From Ruminococcus sp. (GTDB lineage: Bacteria > Bacillota > Clostridia > Oscillospirales > Ruminococcaceae), in NCBI GenBank assembly GCA_019420505.1, contig JAHZHC010000002.1:1-64000 (forward strand): a DNA stretch of 64,000 bases, written 5' to 3'. A program made the position numbers and the translations under genes. Positions within the stretch are counted from its first letter, which is position 1. Every line of letters starts with the position of its first letter. Positions 51,691 through 59,884 of the stretch are shown here, piece by piece. The notes under the pieces were generated by a model that had not been told where the DNA came from, did not search any database, and was given only the letters and a program-made list of their open reading frames with translations.

Positions 51691-53436
51691 ATGGAAAAAA
51701 CAAAGATGGTTCATCTTAAAATAAATGGAATTCCGGTTGAAGTTCCCGAAGGCTCTACAATTTTACAGGCTGCCAAGGCTGCTAACATTGAAATTCCATC
51801 ATTATGTTATTTAAAAGAAATAAACTGCATAGGCGCCTGCCGTGTCTGTGTTGTAGAAATTGTAGGCAGAAAGGGCTTGGTTGCTTCCTGCGTTTATCCT
51901 GTTGAAGAGGGTATGGAAGTTCTTACAAACACACCTAAGGTCCGTGCGTCAAGAAAAACAACCATTGAACTTATTCTTTCAAGTCACCACAAGAAATGTC
52001 TTTCATGCGTAAGAGGAAACAACTGCGAACTTCAGAAGCTTTCCTTCGACTATGGAGTTGACGAAGACAGATTCAAGGGTGATGATATCGTTTATGATGT
52101 CGATGATCAGTCACCGTATATTGTTAGAGATAACAGCAAGTGTATTCAGTGTATGAGATGCGTTGCAGCATGTAAAAATGTACAAAGCGTTTCAGTTATC
52201 GGACCAATAAAGCGTGGCTTTAATGTACATGTCGGATGTGCTTTTGAGAAAAGCCTTAACGACTCACCATGCGTAGGCTGTGGACAGTGTATTGTTGCTT
52301 GTCCTGTTGGCGCTCTTAATGAAAAGAGCAATATTGATGAGGTTTGGGATGCTATTTCGAACCCGGATAAAAAAGTAATTTTCTTTACGGCTCCGTCAAT
52401 TCGTGCTACACTCGGTGAAAGCTTCAATATGCCAATAGGCACAAATGTTGAGGGTAAAATGGTCGCTGCAATTCGCAGACTCGGCGTTGATAATATATTT
52501 AATATGGACGTTACTGCTGACCTTACCATTATGGAAGAGGCAAGCGAGCTTATTGAACGTATCACAAAGAAAAAGACTTTGCCGATGTTTACATCATGCT
52601 GCCCCGGATGGATCAAATTCTGTGAGCATTATTATCCTGAATTTCTTCCTCATTTGTCAACATGCAAATCTCCTCAGCAAATGTTCGGTGCAGTTCTCAA
52701 GAGTTACTATTGTCAGAAAAACGGCATTGATCCGAAAAACTTGTACGTTGTCAGCATTATTCCTTGTACAGCAAAGAAATTTGAGGTTTCAAGAGAAGAA
52801 CTCAGAACTTTTGATTTTGACGATGTTGATGTTGCTCTTACAACCCGTGAGCTTGCAAAGATGATAAAGGGTGCAGGTATAAGCTTCACTGATCTGAAAG
52901 ACGAGAAGTTTGACAATCCGTTTGAAACTGCTTCAGGCGCTGGTGCAATTTTCGGTGCAACAGGCGGAGTTATGGAAGCAGCTTTAAGAACAGCAGCGTA
53001 TATGCTTGACGGTACATCCAAGAAGCTTGAATTTAAAGAAGTCAGAGGAACTAAGGACATTAAAGAAGCTACATATAAGATTGCAGGAATGGAGATCAAT
53101 GTTGCTGTTGCTTCCGGTCTTTCTAATGCAAGAAAAATCGTTGAACAGGTTAAGTCAGGAGAGAAGAATTATCATATGGTAGAAATCATGGCTTGTCCCG
53201 GAGGATGTATAAACGGCGGCGGACAGCCTGTACAGAGCGACAGCGTAAGAAACTATAAGGACCTTAAAACATTGCGTTCTAAGGCACTTTATGACGCTGA
53301 CAGCAGTATGAAGCTTAGAAAATCTCATGAAAGCCCTGTTATGAAAATGCTTTATGATGAATACTTTGATGCTCCCGGAAAGGCAAGAGCACACAAGCTT
53401 CTTCATACTACATATGTAAAACGTGGCACACACTAA
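51691..53436 (+). CDS. hydA: [FeFe]-hydrogenase catalytic subunit HydA
   Basis: 581 aa. A [2Fe-2S] plant-type domain (CYLKEINCIGACRVCVVEI), the His-Cys3 [4Fe-4S] motif (HHKKCLSCVRGNNC), two [4Fe-4S] clusters (CIQCMRCVAAC, CVGCGQCIVACP), then the H-cluster domain: L1 TSCCPGWIKF, L2 IPCTAKKFE, L3 MACPGGCINGGGQP. A small-subunit-like C-terminus follows (MKMLYDEYFDAPGKARAHKLLHT). It makes H2 from NADH and reduced ferredoxin with HydBC. Maturases hydEFG are not in the window. GAGGAGGG precedes the ATG. Confidence 0.96.
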   Translation: MEKTKMVHLKINGIPVEVPEGSTILQAAKAANIEIPSLCYLKEINCIGACRVCVVEIVGRKGLVASCVYPVEEGMEVLTNTPKVRASRKTTIELILSSHHKKCLSCVRGNNCELQKLSFDYGVDEDRFKGDDIVYDVDDQSPYIVRDNSKCIQCMRCVAACKNVQSVSVIGPIKRGFNVHVGCAFEKSLNDSPCVGCGQCIVACPVGALNEKSNIDEVWDAISNPDKKVIFFTAPSIRATLGESFNMPIGTNVEGKMVAAIRRLGVDNIFNMDVTADLTIMEEASELIERITKKKTLPMFTSCCPGWIKFCEHYYPEFLPHLSTCKSPQQMFGAVLKSYYCQKNGIDPKNLYVVSIIPCTAKKFEVSREELRTFDFDDVDVALTTRELAKMIKGAGISFTDLKDEKFDNPFETASGAGAIFGATGGVMEAALRTAAYMLDGTSKKLEFKEVRGTKDIKEATYKIAGMEINVAVASGLSNARKIVEQVKSGEKNYHMVEIMACPGGCINGGGQPVQSDSVRNYKDLKTLRSKALYDADSSMKLRKSHESPVMKMLYDEYFDAPGKARAHKLLHTTYVKRGTH

Positions 53437-53473
53437 ATTAATAAAAATCATGACATTAAGGTTATAATTAGAG

Positions 53474-53502
53474 AAAGGAACGGGATTACCCGTTCCTTTT
53501 TT
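53474..53502 (+). terminator. Terminator of hydCBA
   Basis: AAAGGAACGGG pairs with CCCGTTCCTTT across ATTA, followed by a T run. Confidence 0.92.
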
Positions 53503-53628
53503 AATATGAAAAGCTTAATTTGTTTCTACATTAACAATCTATTATTTATTAAGTTTTTAACATTATGTGATAAAATACTGCATATTAACATTAATATTTG
53601 TGCATTTATACAAATTATTAAATATGTA

Positions 53629-53722
53629 TTGACTTTTGACAGTAATCGGTGTATAATAATTAAGCTGTGAATTGAAAATATTTTTTAAAGCTATTGACAA
53701 GCATCAGAAAATATGATATAAT
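53629..53722 (+). promoter_or_regulatory. Two tandem promoters for the tRNA-Thr/tRNA-Tyr operon
   Basis: TTGACT-17-TATAAT (53629-53657) and TTGACA-17-TATAAT (53694-53722). Apart from these, the interval 53503-53747 is AT-rich with no gene. Confidence 0.82.
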
Positions 53723-53747
53723 AACAATGTTGCAGTAATAGTAATAA

Positions 53748-53823
53748 GCTGGTGTAGCTCAGTTGGTAGAGCAGCTGATTTGTAATCAGCAGGTCGGGGG
53801 TTCGAGTCCGTCCACCAGCTCCA
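53748..53823 (+). tRNA. tRNA-Thr (TGT)
   Basis: 76 nt with encoded CCA. Acceptor GCTGGTG/CACCAGC, D arm TAGCTCAGTTGGTAGAGCA, anticodon loop TTTGTAA (anticodon TGT), and T loop TTCGAGT are present. Confidence 0.97.
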
Positions 53824-53841
53824 TTTTATTTAATTAAATAT

Positions 53842-53926
53842 GGGAGAATTCCCGAGTGGCCAAAGGGGGCAGACTGTAAATCTGTTGCTTTCAGCTTCGA
53901 TGGTTCGAATCCATCTTCTCCCACCA
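53842..53926 (+). tRNA. tRNA-Tyr (GTA)
   Basis: 85 nt with encoded CCA. Acceptor GGGAGAA/TTCTCCC, anticodon loop CTGTAAA (anticodon GTA), a long class II variable arm, and T loop TTCGAAT. It lies 18 bp after tRNA-Thr. Confidence 0.96.
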
Positions 53927-53945
53927 GTCTTAGCGCAGACAGCGC

Positions 53946-53981
53946 AATATCCGATATCAAAAATTGATATCGGATATTTTT
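53946..53981 (+). terminator. Terminator of the tRNA operon
   Basis: AATATCCGATATCAA pairs with TTGATATCGGATATT, followed by TTTATG. Confidence 0.85.
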
Positions 53982-54070
53982 ATGCCCTAATGATAAAAAT
54001 ATTGCAAATATAACTTTTTAATTGCTTTAAAACTATAAATATGTTATAATAATTAAAAGGAGTTGTTAAT

Positions 54071-54574
54071 TTGGAAATATTATTTGAAAATTATTATGTT
54101 AGAGATATATCCTTGCTAAAAGAAATTTATACTTATTCCTATTTTAAAAATCCACTTTTGTTAATTATGAATTTTTTTATTATTTTATTTACTTTAATTA
54201 ATCTGTATTTTTGCATTTTAAAAAGCACTTTTTCTTTCTCTTTATTTATTGCTCCGATTTATTTTCTTTTTGTTTTCTTTAGATACAAAAGCTATGTAAA
54301 AAATACAATAAAAAGAGACAATGAAGTAAACGGCGGAAAAAATATCGAAGTTAATACAATTGCGACAGATGAATATATTCAAAATACTGCTTCTACCGGT
54401 TCAGTTTATAAAGTTCCTTATGATAATATCAAAAACTGCAAACAAACCAAAAATCTGATCTTATTATATTCTAAAGCAAATTTAATTTATATTTTTAGAA
54501 AAGATACTTTTTCAAAAGGTTCTGCAAATGAATTTATTGAATTCCTTAAAAATAAAGGTATTAATGTGCTATAA
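54071..54574 (+). CDS. YcxB-like membrane protein
   Basis: 167 aa, AT-rich. Two adjacent hydrophobic segments (about 29-51 and 54-72) precede a soluble C-terminal domain whose pattern (VYKVPYDNIKNCKQTKNLILLYSKANLIYIFRKDTFSKGS) matches YcxB-like proteins. The function is unknown. A TTG start at 54071 is 8 bp after AAAGGAG. A second protein with the same C-terminal pattern lies between gyrB and gyrA. Confidence 0.65.
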   Translation: MEILFENYYVRDISLLKEIYTYSYFKNPLLLIMNFFIILFTLINLYFCILKSTFSFSLFIAPIYFLFVFFRYKSYVKNTIKRDNEVNGGKNIEVNTIATDEYIQNTASTGSVYKVPYDNIKNCKQTKNLILLYSKANLIYIFRKDTFSKGSANEFIEFLKNKGINVL

Positions 54575-54682
54575 TATCCAAATTGCTGTTCGTTATTATC
54601 TTTTAAATACTATAAAAAGTGACTTTATAAATACTTTATATACAGCTTATTTTATAATATTGATGAATTTATGTATTTTATG

Positions 54683-54711
54683 TTGACTTTAACAGAAAAG
54701 TGTGATATACT
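54683..54711 (+). promoter_or_regulatory. Promoter of the TPP riboswitch-thiT transcript
   Basis: TTGACT, 17 nt, TATACT. Confidence 0.78.
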
Positions 54712-54734
54712 GTTCTCAGTGAAAAATTGCATAT

Positions 54735-54820
54735 AAAAAGGGGAGCTGAATGGCTGAGAGGAAACGATTGAGTTTCGACCCATAACCTGATTCGGATAAT
54801 GCCGACGTAGGAAAATATTC
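54735..54820 (+). promoter_or_regulatory. TPP (thiamin pyrophosphate) riboswitch
   Basis: The conserved thi-box elements are in order: GGGGAGCTGAATGGCTGAGA, the variable hairpin, GACCCATAACCTGATTCGG, then ATAATGCCGACGTAGGAAA. A terminator follows at 54831, so TPP should stop transcription before thiT. Confidence 0.96.
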
Positions 54821-54830
54821 AGATTTATGC

Positions 54831-54862
54831 GCTGCAGGTTTAAATATCTGCAGCTTTTTTAT
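54831..54862 (+). terminator. TPP-riboswitch-controlled terminator
   Basis: GCTGCAG pairs with CTGCAGC, followed by seven T/A residues, between aptamer and thiT. Confidence 0.88.
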
Positions 54863-54903
54863 TTGCAATTTTAACGCTAATATGTTAAAAAAGAGGGTTG
54901 TTT

Positions 54904-55479
54904 ATGAGTAATTCAAAAACAAAAATAATGGTTGAAGGAGCAATAATGCTGGCACTTTCAATTGTTTTAAGCTTTATTAAGTTTAAATTTTTACCTTTCG
55001 GAGGTTCAATAACGGCAGTTTCAATGCTTCCGATCATGCTTTTTAGTATTCGTCATGGACTTGGATGGGGAATGTCCCTTTCTGTAATCTATGCATTATT
55101 TCAAATGTTTATGGACTTGGGAGAAGTATTAAGCTGGAAATTAAGCATTCCCATGCTCATTGGTTGTCTTGCATTTGATTATATTATTGCTTTTTCCATT
55201 CTGGGGATTGCAGGAATGTTTAAAAACAAAAGCCTGGGCGGCAATATTGCAGGTATGGTAATTGCTATGCTGCTAAGATACATAAGCCATATATTAAGCG
55301 GAGTCGTAATATTTAAATCTGCGGGACTAATATGGGATATCGATATTGAAAATTCATTTTTGTACAGCTCAATTTATAATGGTGCATATATGCTTCCTGA
55401 AATAGCATTTACAATTATTGTTACTGTTATTCTTTTCTCTGTTCCCCAAAGTAAAAAACTACTGCTTTCTAAAGACTAA
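54904..55479 (+). CDS. thiT: ECF thiamine transporter S component ThiT
   Basis: 191-aa membrane protein with six helices. The ThiT core is clear: FGGSITAVSMLPIMLFSIRHGLGWG and RYISHILSGVVIFKSAGLIWD. It binds thiamine and uses the shared ECF energising module. The ATG at 54904 follows AGAGGG; an upstream TTG at 54898 is less suitable. Control by the TPP riboswitch directly upstream confirms the ligand. Confidence 0.95.
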   Translation: MSNSKTKIMVEGAIMLALSIVLSFIKFKFLPFGGSITAVSMLPIMLFSIRHGLGWGMSLSVIYALFQMFMDLGEVLSWKLSIPMLIGCLAFDYIIAFSILGIAGMFKNKSLGGNIAGMVIAMLLRYISHILSGVVIFKSAGLIWDIDIENSFLYSSIYNGAYMLPEIAFTIIVTVILFSVPQSKKLLLSKD

Positions 55480-55502
55480 AATTTAATTCGGCATTATCAT
55501 AC

Positions 55503-55530
55503 AAAACGGCGGATAACCGCCGTTTTATTA
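55503..55530 (+). terminator. Terminator of thiT
   Basis: AAAACGGCGG pairs with CCGCCGTTTT across ATAA. Confidence 0.88.
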
Positions 55531-55552
55531 TTATAAAAATCAAAACATGATT

Positions 55553-55579
55553 AAAGGGATACGCAACTCGTATCCCTTT
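55553..55579 (-). terminator. Terminator of serS
   Basis: AAAGGGATACG pairs with CGTATCCCTTT across five bases, just after the serS stop. Confidence 0.82.
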
Positions 55580-55588
55580 AGTTATACT

Positions 55589-56869
55589 CTATTTAATAAC
55601 TTCTTTTCCGCCCATATACATTCTGAGTGGTTCCGGAATTCTTATTGAGCCATCCTCATTAAGATTGTTTTCTAAAAATGCAATAAGCATTCTCGGTGGA
55701 GCAACGACCGTGTTATTCAATGTATGAGCAAAATATTTTGAACCATCTTCTGCCTTTATCCTTATGCCTAAACGTCTTGCCTGTGCATCTCCTAAATTTG
55801 AACAGCTTCCCACCTCAAAATACTTTTTCTGCCTTGGACTCCAAGCCTCAACATCACAGCTTTTCACTTTCAGATCAGCAAGGTCTCCTGAACAGCATTC
55901 CAAGGTACGAACCGGTATATCAAGCGATCTAAAAAATTCTACGCTGTTCTGCCATAGCTTATCATACCACTCCTTGCTTTCTTCAGGCTTACAAACAACG
56001 ATCATTTCCTGTTTTTCAAACTGATGAATTCTGTATACTCCACGCTCTTCAATTCCATGTGCTCCGACTTCTTTTCTGAAGCATGGAGAATAACTTGTAA
56101 GAGTTTTTGGAAGCTCACCTTCTGGAATAATCGTGTCAATAAATTTACCTATCATAGAATGCTCAGAAGTTCCTATAAGATAGAGGTCTTCACCTTCGAT
56201 TTTATACATCATTCCTTCCATTTCAGCAAAGCTCATAACTCCTGTTACAACGCTTGAACGAATCATAAACGGAGGAACATAATATGTAAATCCCCTGTCT
56301 ATCATAAAATCTCTTGCATATGATAGAATTGCTGAATGAAGCCTTGCAATATCACCACAGAGATAATAGAAACCGTTTCCGCTTGTTTTTCTTGCAGAGT
56401 CCAGGTCAATTCCGTTAAGCTTTTCCATTATATCAACATGATATGGCACTTCAAAATCAGGTACCTTTGGTTCACCATACTTCTCAATTTCTACATTTTG
56501 ACTATCGTCCTTGCCAATAGGTACTGATTCATCAATAATGTTAGGAATGACCAGCATTTTTTCACGAATATCTGCTTCAAGTTCGTTCTCTCTGACTTCC
56601 AGTGCTTCTAATTCTTCACCGATCTGTTTTACTTCAGTTTTAACATTTTCTGCTTCTTCCTTCATGCCCTTTCCCATAAGTCCACCTATTTGTTTACTCA
56701 TAGAATTTCTTTTTGCACGAAGCTCATCGCATTTAGTTTTAATTGATCTATACTCTTTATCCAATTCTACAACTTGATCAACAAGCACAAGTTTTTCATC
56801 TTGAAATTTCTTTTTAATATTTTCCTTTACTAAATCAGGATTGCTTCTTACCAGCTTAATATCCAACAT
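55589..56869 (-). CDS. serS: Seryl-tRNA synthetase
   Basis: 426 aa. The N-terminal coiled-coil arm that grips the tRNA-Ser long arm is seen at about 30-100. Class II motif 2 is SPCFRKEVGAHGIEERGVYRIHQFEKQE. The motif 3 region reads FAHTLNNTVVAPPRMLIAFLENN, a variant of the common [20 protein letters not shown]. No T-box leader is seen. It lies downstream of parA-parB on the same strand, with a parS-like site in the 76-bp gap. Confidence 0.93.
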   Translation of the reverse strand: MLDIKLVRSNPDLVKENIKKKFQDEKLVLVDQVVELDKEYRSIKTKCDELRAKRNSMSKQIGGLMGKGMKEEAENVKTEVKQIGEELEALEVRENELEADIREKMLVIPNIIDESVPIGKDDSQNVEIEKYGEPKVPDFEVPYHVDIMEKLNGIDLDSARKTSGNGFYYLCGDIARLHSAILSYARDFMIDRGFTYYVPPFMIRSSVVTGVMSFAEMEGMMYKIEGEDLYLIGTSEHSMIGKFIDTIIPEGELPKTLTSYSPCFRKEVGAHGIEERGVYRIHQFEKQEMIVVCKPEESKEWYDKLWQNSVEFFRSLDIPVRTLECCSGDLADLKVKSCDVEAWSPRQKKYFEVGSCSNLGDAQARRLGIRIKAEDGSKYFAHTLNNTVVAPPRMLIAFLENNLNEDGSIRIPEPLRMYMGGKEVIK

Positions 56870-56914
56870 ATTTTTTCTACTCCTTTATTTTACGCTTTTC
56901 AGCAATTTATTCTA

Positions 56915-56930
56915 TGTTCCACATGGAACA
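56915..56930. other. parS-like site 1 (variant)
   Basis: TGTTCCACATGGAACA, close to the ParB consensus TGTTTCACGTGAAACA with changes in the centre. It lies between serS and parB. Confidence 0.7.
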
Positions 56931-56945
56931 TTTTTTATCAAAAGA

Positions 56946-57836
56946 TTATCCTTTAATCTTTGATATTTCATTTTTAAAGTCATCCATATCTGAAAAAGTA
57001 ACCTGCATTATTATTTCACCATTTTTTCCTTTGTTAATTATAGTTTTTCTTCCATATTCTTTTTCAAGTGCAATTTTTACTTCTGTCAGATATGTATCTG
57101 TTCTATCAGTTCTTTTCTCCGAATTATTCTTTTTTTTCTTTGTTTTTGCTGTGTCATTATCGGCAACAAATTTTTCAAATGCTCTTACTGACATTGCTTT
57201 TTCTACCGCTGTTTTAGCAAAAAAAGTTTGTTTATCCTTATCTTCAATTGATGCTATTATTTTTGCATGACCTGAAGATATTTCTCCATTTTTTAGCATT
57301 TCCTTAACCTCGCCGCTCAATTTAAGCAGCCTTAAAGAATTGGAAATCTGCGATCTTGATTTTCCCACAGTCCTTGCAATATCTTCATGAGTCATGTTAT
57401 ATTCATCACAAAGTCTGCTGTATGCTTCTGCCTCTTCCACAGGATTAAGATTTTCTCTTTGCAGATTTTCAACCAATGCAACCTGTGCAACCTGAAAATC
57501 AGTCAGGTCTTTTATATAAACGGGAACTTCTTTAAGTTCAGCTATACGTGAAGCACGCCAGCGGCGCTCTCCCGCAACAATCTGATACCCTCCGTTATTC
57601 ATTGGGCGCACTAAAATTGGCTGTAGGACGCCATGCTGCGCTATATTAGAAGCTAACTCCAACAGCTTTGCCTGATCAAATTCACGGCGGGGCTGATTTT
57701 TATTTGGTTCAATAAGCGAAACCCTGACCATCTTAACAGAATCTTTTTCCTTCCCGTCAGAATTCTCATATGATTCATGAAAATTATCTTCAAATAAAGC
57801 GTCAAGACCATTTTTCATTCTTTCCTTTTTTCCCAC
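56946..57836 (-). CDS. parB: Chromosome partitioning protein ParB (Spo0J)
   Basis: 296 aa. The CTP-binding N-terminal domain (PNKNQPRREFD, GVLQPILVRP, VAGERRWRASRIA, VALVENLQRENLNPVEEAEAY) precedes a helix-turn-helix (MTHEDIARTVGKSRSQISNSLRLL) and a C-terminal dimerisation region. ParB clamps load at parS and recruit SMC. A GTG start at 57836 has AGGAGG 7 nt upstream, inside the end of parA; an internal ATG at 57818 overlaps the parA stop (ATGA). Either way it is coupled to parA. Confidence 0.94.
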   Translation of the reverse strand: MGKKERMKNGLDALFEDNFHESYENSDGKEKDSVKMVRVSLIEPNKNQPRREFDQAKLLELASNIAQHGVLQPILVRPMNNGGYQIVAGERRWRASRIAELKEVPVYIKDLTDFQVAQVALVENLQRENLNPVEEAEAYSRLCDEYNMTHEDIARTVGKSRSQISNSLRLLKLSGEVKEMLKNGEISSGHAKIIASIEDKDKQTFFAKTAVEKAMSVRAFEKFVADNDTAKTKKKKNNSEKRTDRTDTYLTEVKIALEKEYGRKTIINKGKNGEIIMQVTFSDMDDFKNEISKIKG

Positions 57837-58612
57837 TGCTTAGCCTCCTTATGTTCATTTTTCATTATTTCCTTTGCCAATGCTTCATATGCCTTTGAGC
57901 CCTTTGATTTTTTATCATAATACATTGCCGGCTGACCGAAGCTGGGAGCTTCTGATAAAGCTACATTTCTTGGTATTACAGTTTCAAATATTTGCTTTGA
58001 AAAATATTTCTTTACTTCCTTTACAATCTGACCGGTTACTTTATACCTTTCAACAAACATAGTAAAAAGTATTCCTTCAATCTTTAAATCCGGATTCCAC
58101 ACATTTTTAACCCTATCAATTGTCCGGTTAAGCTCAACCAACCCCTCAAGAGATAAGAATTCACACTGTAAAGGAATAATCACAGAGTCTGCCGCAACAA
58201 GTGCATTAATAGTAAGCATATCAAGTGTCGGCGGACAGTCTATTAATATATAATCATAAAAAGCTCTTGCCTCTTCCAATGCATTTCTCAATTTTGAACC
58301 ACGGTTCTGCTCTGTCATAAGTTCAACTGCAGCACCTGATAGCTTTTGAGTTGTCGGAACAACCGATACTCCTCTGAATTCTGTAGCAACCACCGCCTCA
58401 AAGAGGCTGCAATCTCCCATAAGAACTTCATAAGACGTGTTTCTTATACTTTTTTTTCTTATACCATAACTTGTAGTGGTATTTCCCTGAGGATCCAGGT
58501 CCACTATAAGTACCTTTTTGCCTTTACTGCCAAAAACAGCGGCCAAATTGACAACAGTTGTAGATTTACCCACACCGCCTTTTTGATTTGAAACCGCAAA
58601 AACCTTACCCAT
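57815..58612 (-). CDS. parA: Chromosome partitioning ATPase ParA (Soj)
   Basis: 265 aa. Deviant Walker A KGGVGKSTTVVNLA near residue 12, DLDPQGNTT, and Walker B-like DYILIDCPPTLDMLT identify a ParA/Soj ATPase. It binds DNA as an ATP dimer and also affects DnaA in Bacillus. The ATG at 58612 (MGKVFAVSNQKGG) follows GGAG; the longer frame to 58666 is not typical for the family. Confidence 0.95.
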   Translation of the reverse strand: MGKVFAVSNQKGGVGKSTTVVNLAAVFGSKGKKVLIVDLDPQGNTTTSYGIRKKSIRNTSYEVLMGDCSLFEAVVATEFRGVSVVPTTQKLSGAAVELMTEQNRGSKLRNALEEARAFYDYILIDCPPTLDMLTINALVAADSVIIPLQCEFLSLEGLVELNRTIDRVKNVWNPDLKIEGILFTMFVERYKVTGQIVKEVKKYFSKQIFETVIPRNVALSEAPSFGQPAMYYDKKSKGSKAYEALAKEIMKNEHKEAKQWEKRKE

Positions 58613-58787
58613 CTTTTTCTCCATTTCTAAGTCCATTCTATGATATACATTAAAAATCAAGCACAAATGCCGTGTTGTTTGTTAAATGACAAAAGAGCAT
58701 GTTCATGAATTAACTGTTTTATGATATAATTATACTACATTTTTTTTATTTTGAAAAGGGCTTTTTAATATTTTTTAGATTTTATAA

Positions 58788-58803
58788 TGTTCCACGTAGA
58801 ACA
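58788..58803. other. parS-like site 2
   Basis: TGTTCCACGTAGAACA in the 360-bp divergent gap between parA and the Noc-like gene. The rest of this gap is AT-rich, with no DnaA-box cluster. Confidence 0.75.
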
Positions 58804-58974
58804 TTATCTTTCTTTTTTCGGCAACCGTCTTTTATTTTTATGTAATATTATAAAATAAATCTTGTTATTTTAAAATAAAACAAAATAATTTCACGATAAT
58901 TTACATGAATATTTTATTTAAATTATTTCCCGACAATGGTATAATCAAATTGAAATAATAAAGGGGGAATCACC

Positions 58975-59832
58975 TTGAGTATATTAACAAAGACAAGAGA
59001 TAAAACAAATTCTGTTCAAGTCTTAAGAGAGTTAGGTAAAATAATCGATATTTCTATTAATCTTGTTAAACCAAATCCTAATCAGCCAAGACAATTTTTT
59101 GATCCTGAACAGCTCACATCGCTTGCCAAATCAATTTCACAGGACGGTATTATTCAACCACTGACTGTCCGTAAAGTAAACAATTATTTTGAACTTATTT
59201 CAGGTGAAAGACGGTTAAGGGCAGCAAAACTGGCAGGACTCAGATCTGTCCCTTGTATAATTGTAGACATTTCTGATGAACGGTCAGCTGTGCTTGCACT
59301 AATTGAAAATATTCAGCGGTCAGATCTGAATTTTTTTGAAGAAGCAGAAGCCATTTCTATTCTCATCAAAGAATATGGAATGACGCAGGAAGATGCCGCA
59401 ATTCGTTTAGGTATGGCCCAGTCAACAATTGCAAATAAACTTAGGCTTCTGAAGCTGACTTCAATTGAAAGAAAAATGATCATATCAAATAATCTTTCTG
59501 AACGACATGCCAGAGCTTTATTAAAATTAGACGATGCAGATATTCGTCATCAGGTGCTTGTCTGCATAATAGAGAATAATCTTACGGTGGATAAAACGGA
59601 AAAGTATATTGCTTCATTAGAAACTAAAGAGAAAATAAAAGCAAGCTATAAAAAACGATCACCGGTTCTAAGAGATGTTAAATTATTTTTTAACACAGTA
59701 AATAAAGCAATAAATGTTATGAAGCTTGCCGGTGTTGATGCTCAGGTCAAAAAAGCTCATCATGACGGCATGATCGAGTATACTATTCTTATTCCTGAAG
59801 AAACATCAGAAAATGTTCCACGTGAAACATAA
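58975..59832 (+). CDS. noc: Noc-like ParB family protein
   Basis: 285 aa. ParB fold: VKPNPNQPRQFFDPEQL, DGIIQPLTVRKV, SGERRLRAAKLAGL, ALIENIQRSDLNFFEEAEA and the HTH MTQEDAAIRLGMAQSTIANKLRLLKL. Its divergent position beside soj/spo0J matches Noc, the nucleoid occlusion protein. The N-terminus lacks an obvious long amphipathic membrane helix, so a second ParB is the alternative. A TTG start at 58975 follows GGGGGAA. The last codons (ENVPRET) encode a parS site. Confidence 0.82.
   Translation: MSILTKTRDKTNSVQVLRELGKIIDISINLVKPNPNQPRQFFDPEQLTSLAKSISQDGIIQPLTVRKVNNYFELISGERRLRAAKLAGLRSVPCIIVDISDERSAVLALIENIQRSDLNFFEEAEAISILIKEYGMTQEDAAIRLGMAQSTIANKLRLLKLTSIERKMIISNNLSERHARALLKLDDADIRHQVLVCIIENNLTVDKTEKYIASLETKEKIKASYKKRSPVLRDVKLFFNTVNKAINVMKLAGVDAQVKKAHHDGMIEYTILIPEETSENVPRET
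59814..59829. other. parS site 3 (within the end of the noc-like gene)
   Basis: TGTTCCACGTGAAACA is the best match of the three to the ParB consensus and the same as the functional form known in Bacillus. It overlaps the final codons before TAA. Confidence 0.9.
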
Positions 59833-59840
59833 TAAAACAA

Positions 59841-59880
59841 AAAAACCTGTTTTCAGATTTTTTCTGCAAAACAGGTTTTT
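59841..59880. terminator. Bidirectional terminator between noc-like gene and gyrA
   Basis: AAACCTGTTTT pairs with AAAACAGGTTT, with a T run on the plus strand and A run (T on the minus strand) on the left. Confidence 0.85.
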
Positions 59881-59884
59881 GATT

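Noticed and set aside
58613..58974. Origin of replication between parA and the noc-like gene
   Set aside because: There is no cluster of DnaA boxes (TTATCCACA) and no dnaA or dnaN; the gap shows only a parS-like site and AT-rich DNA.
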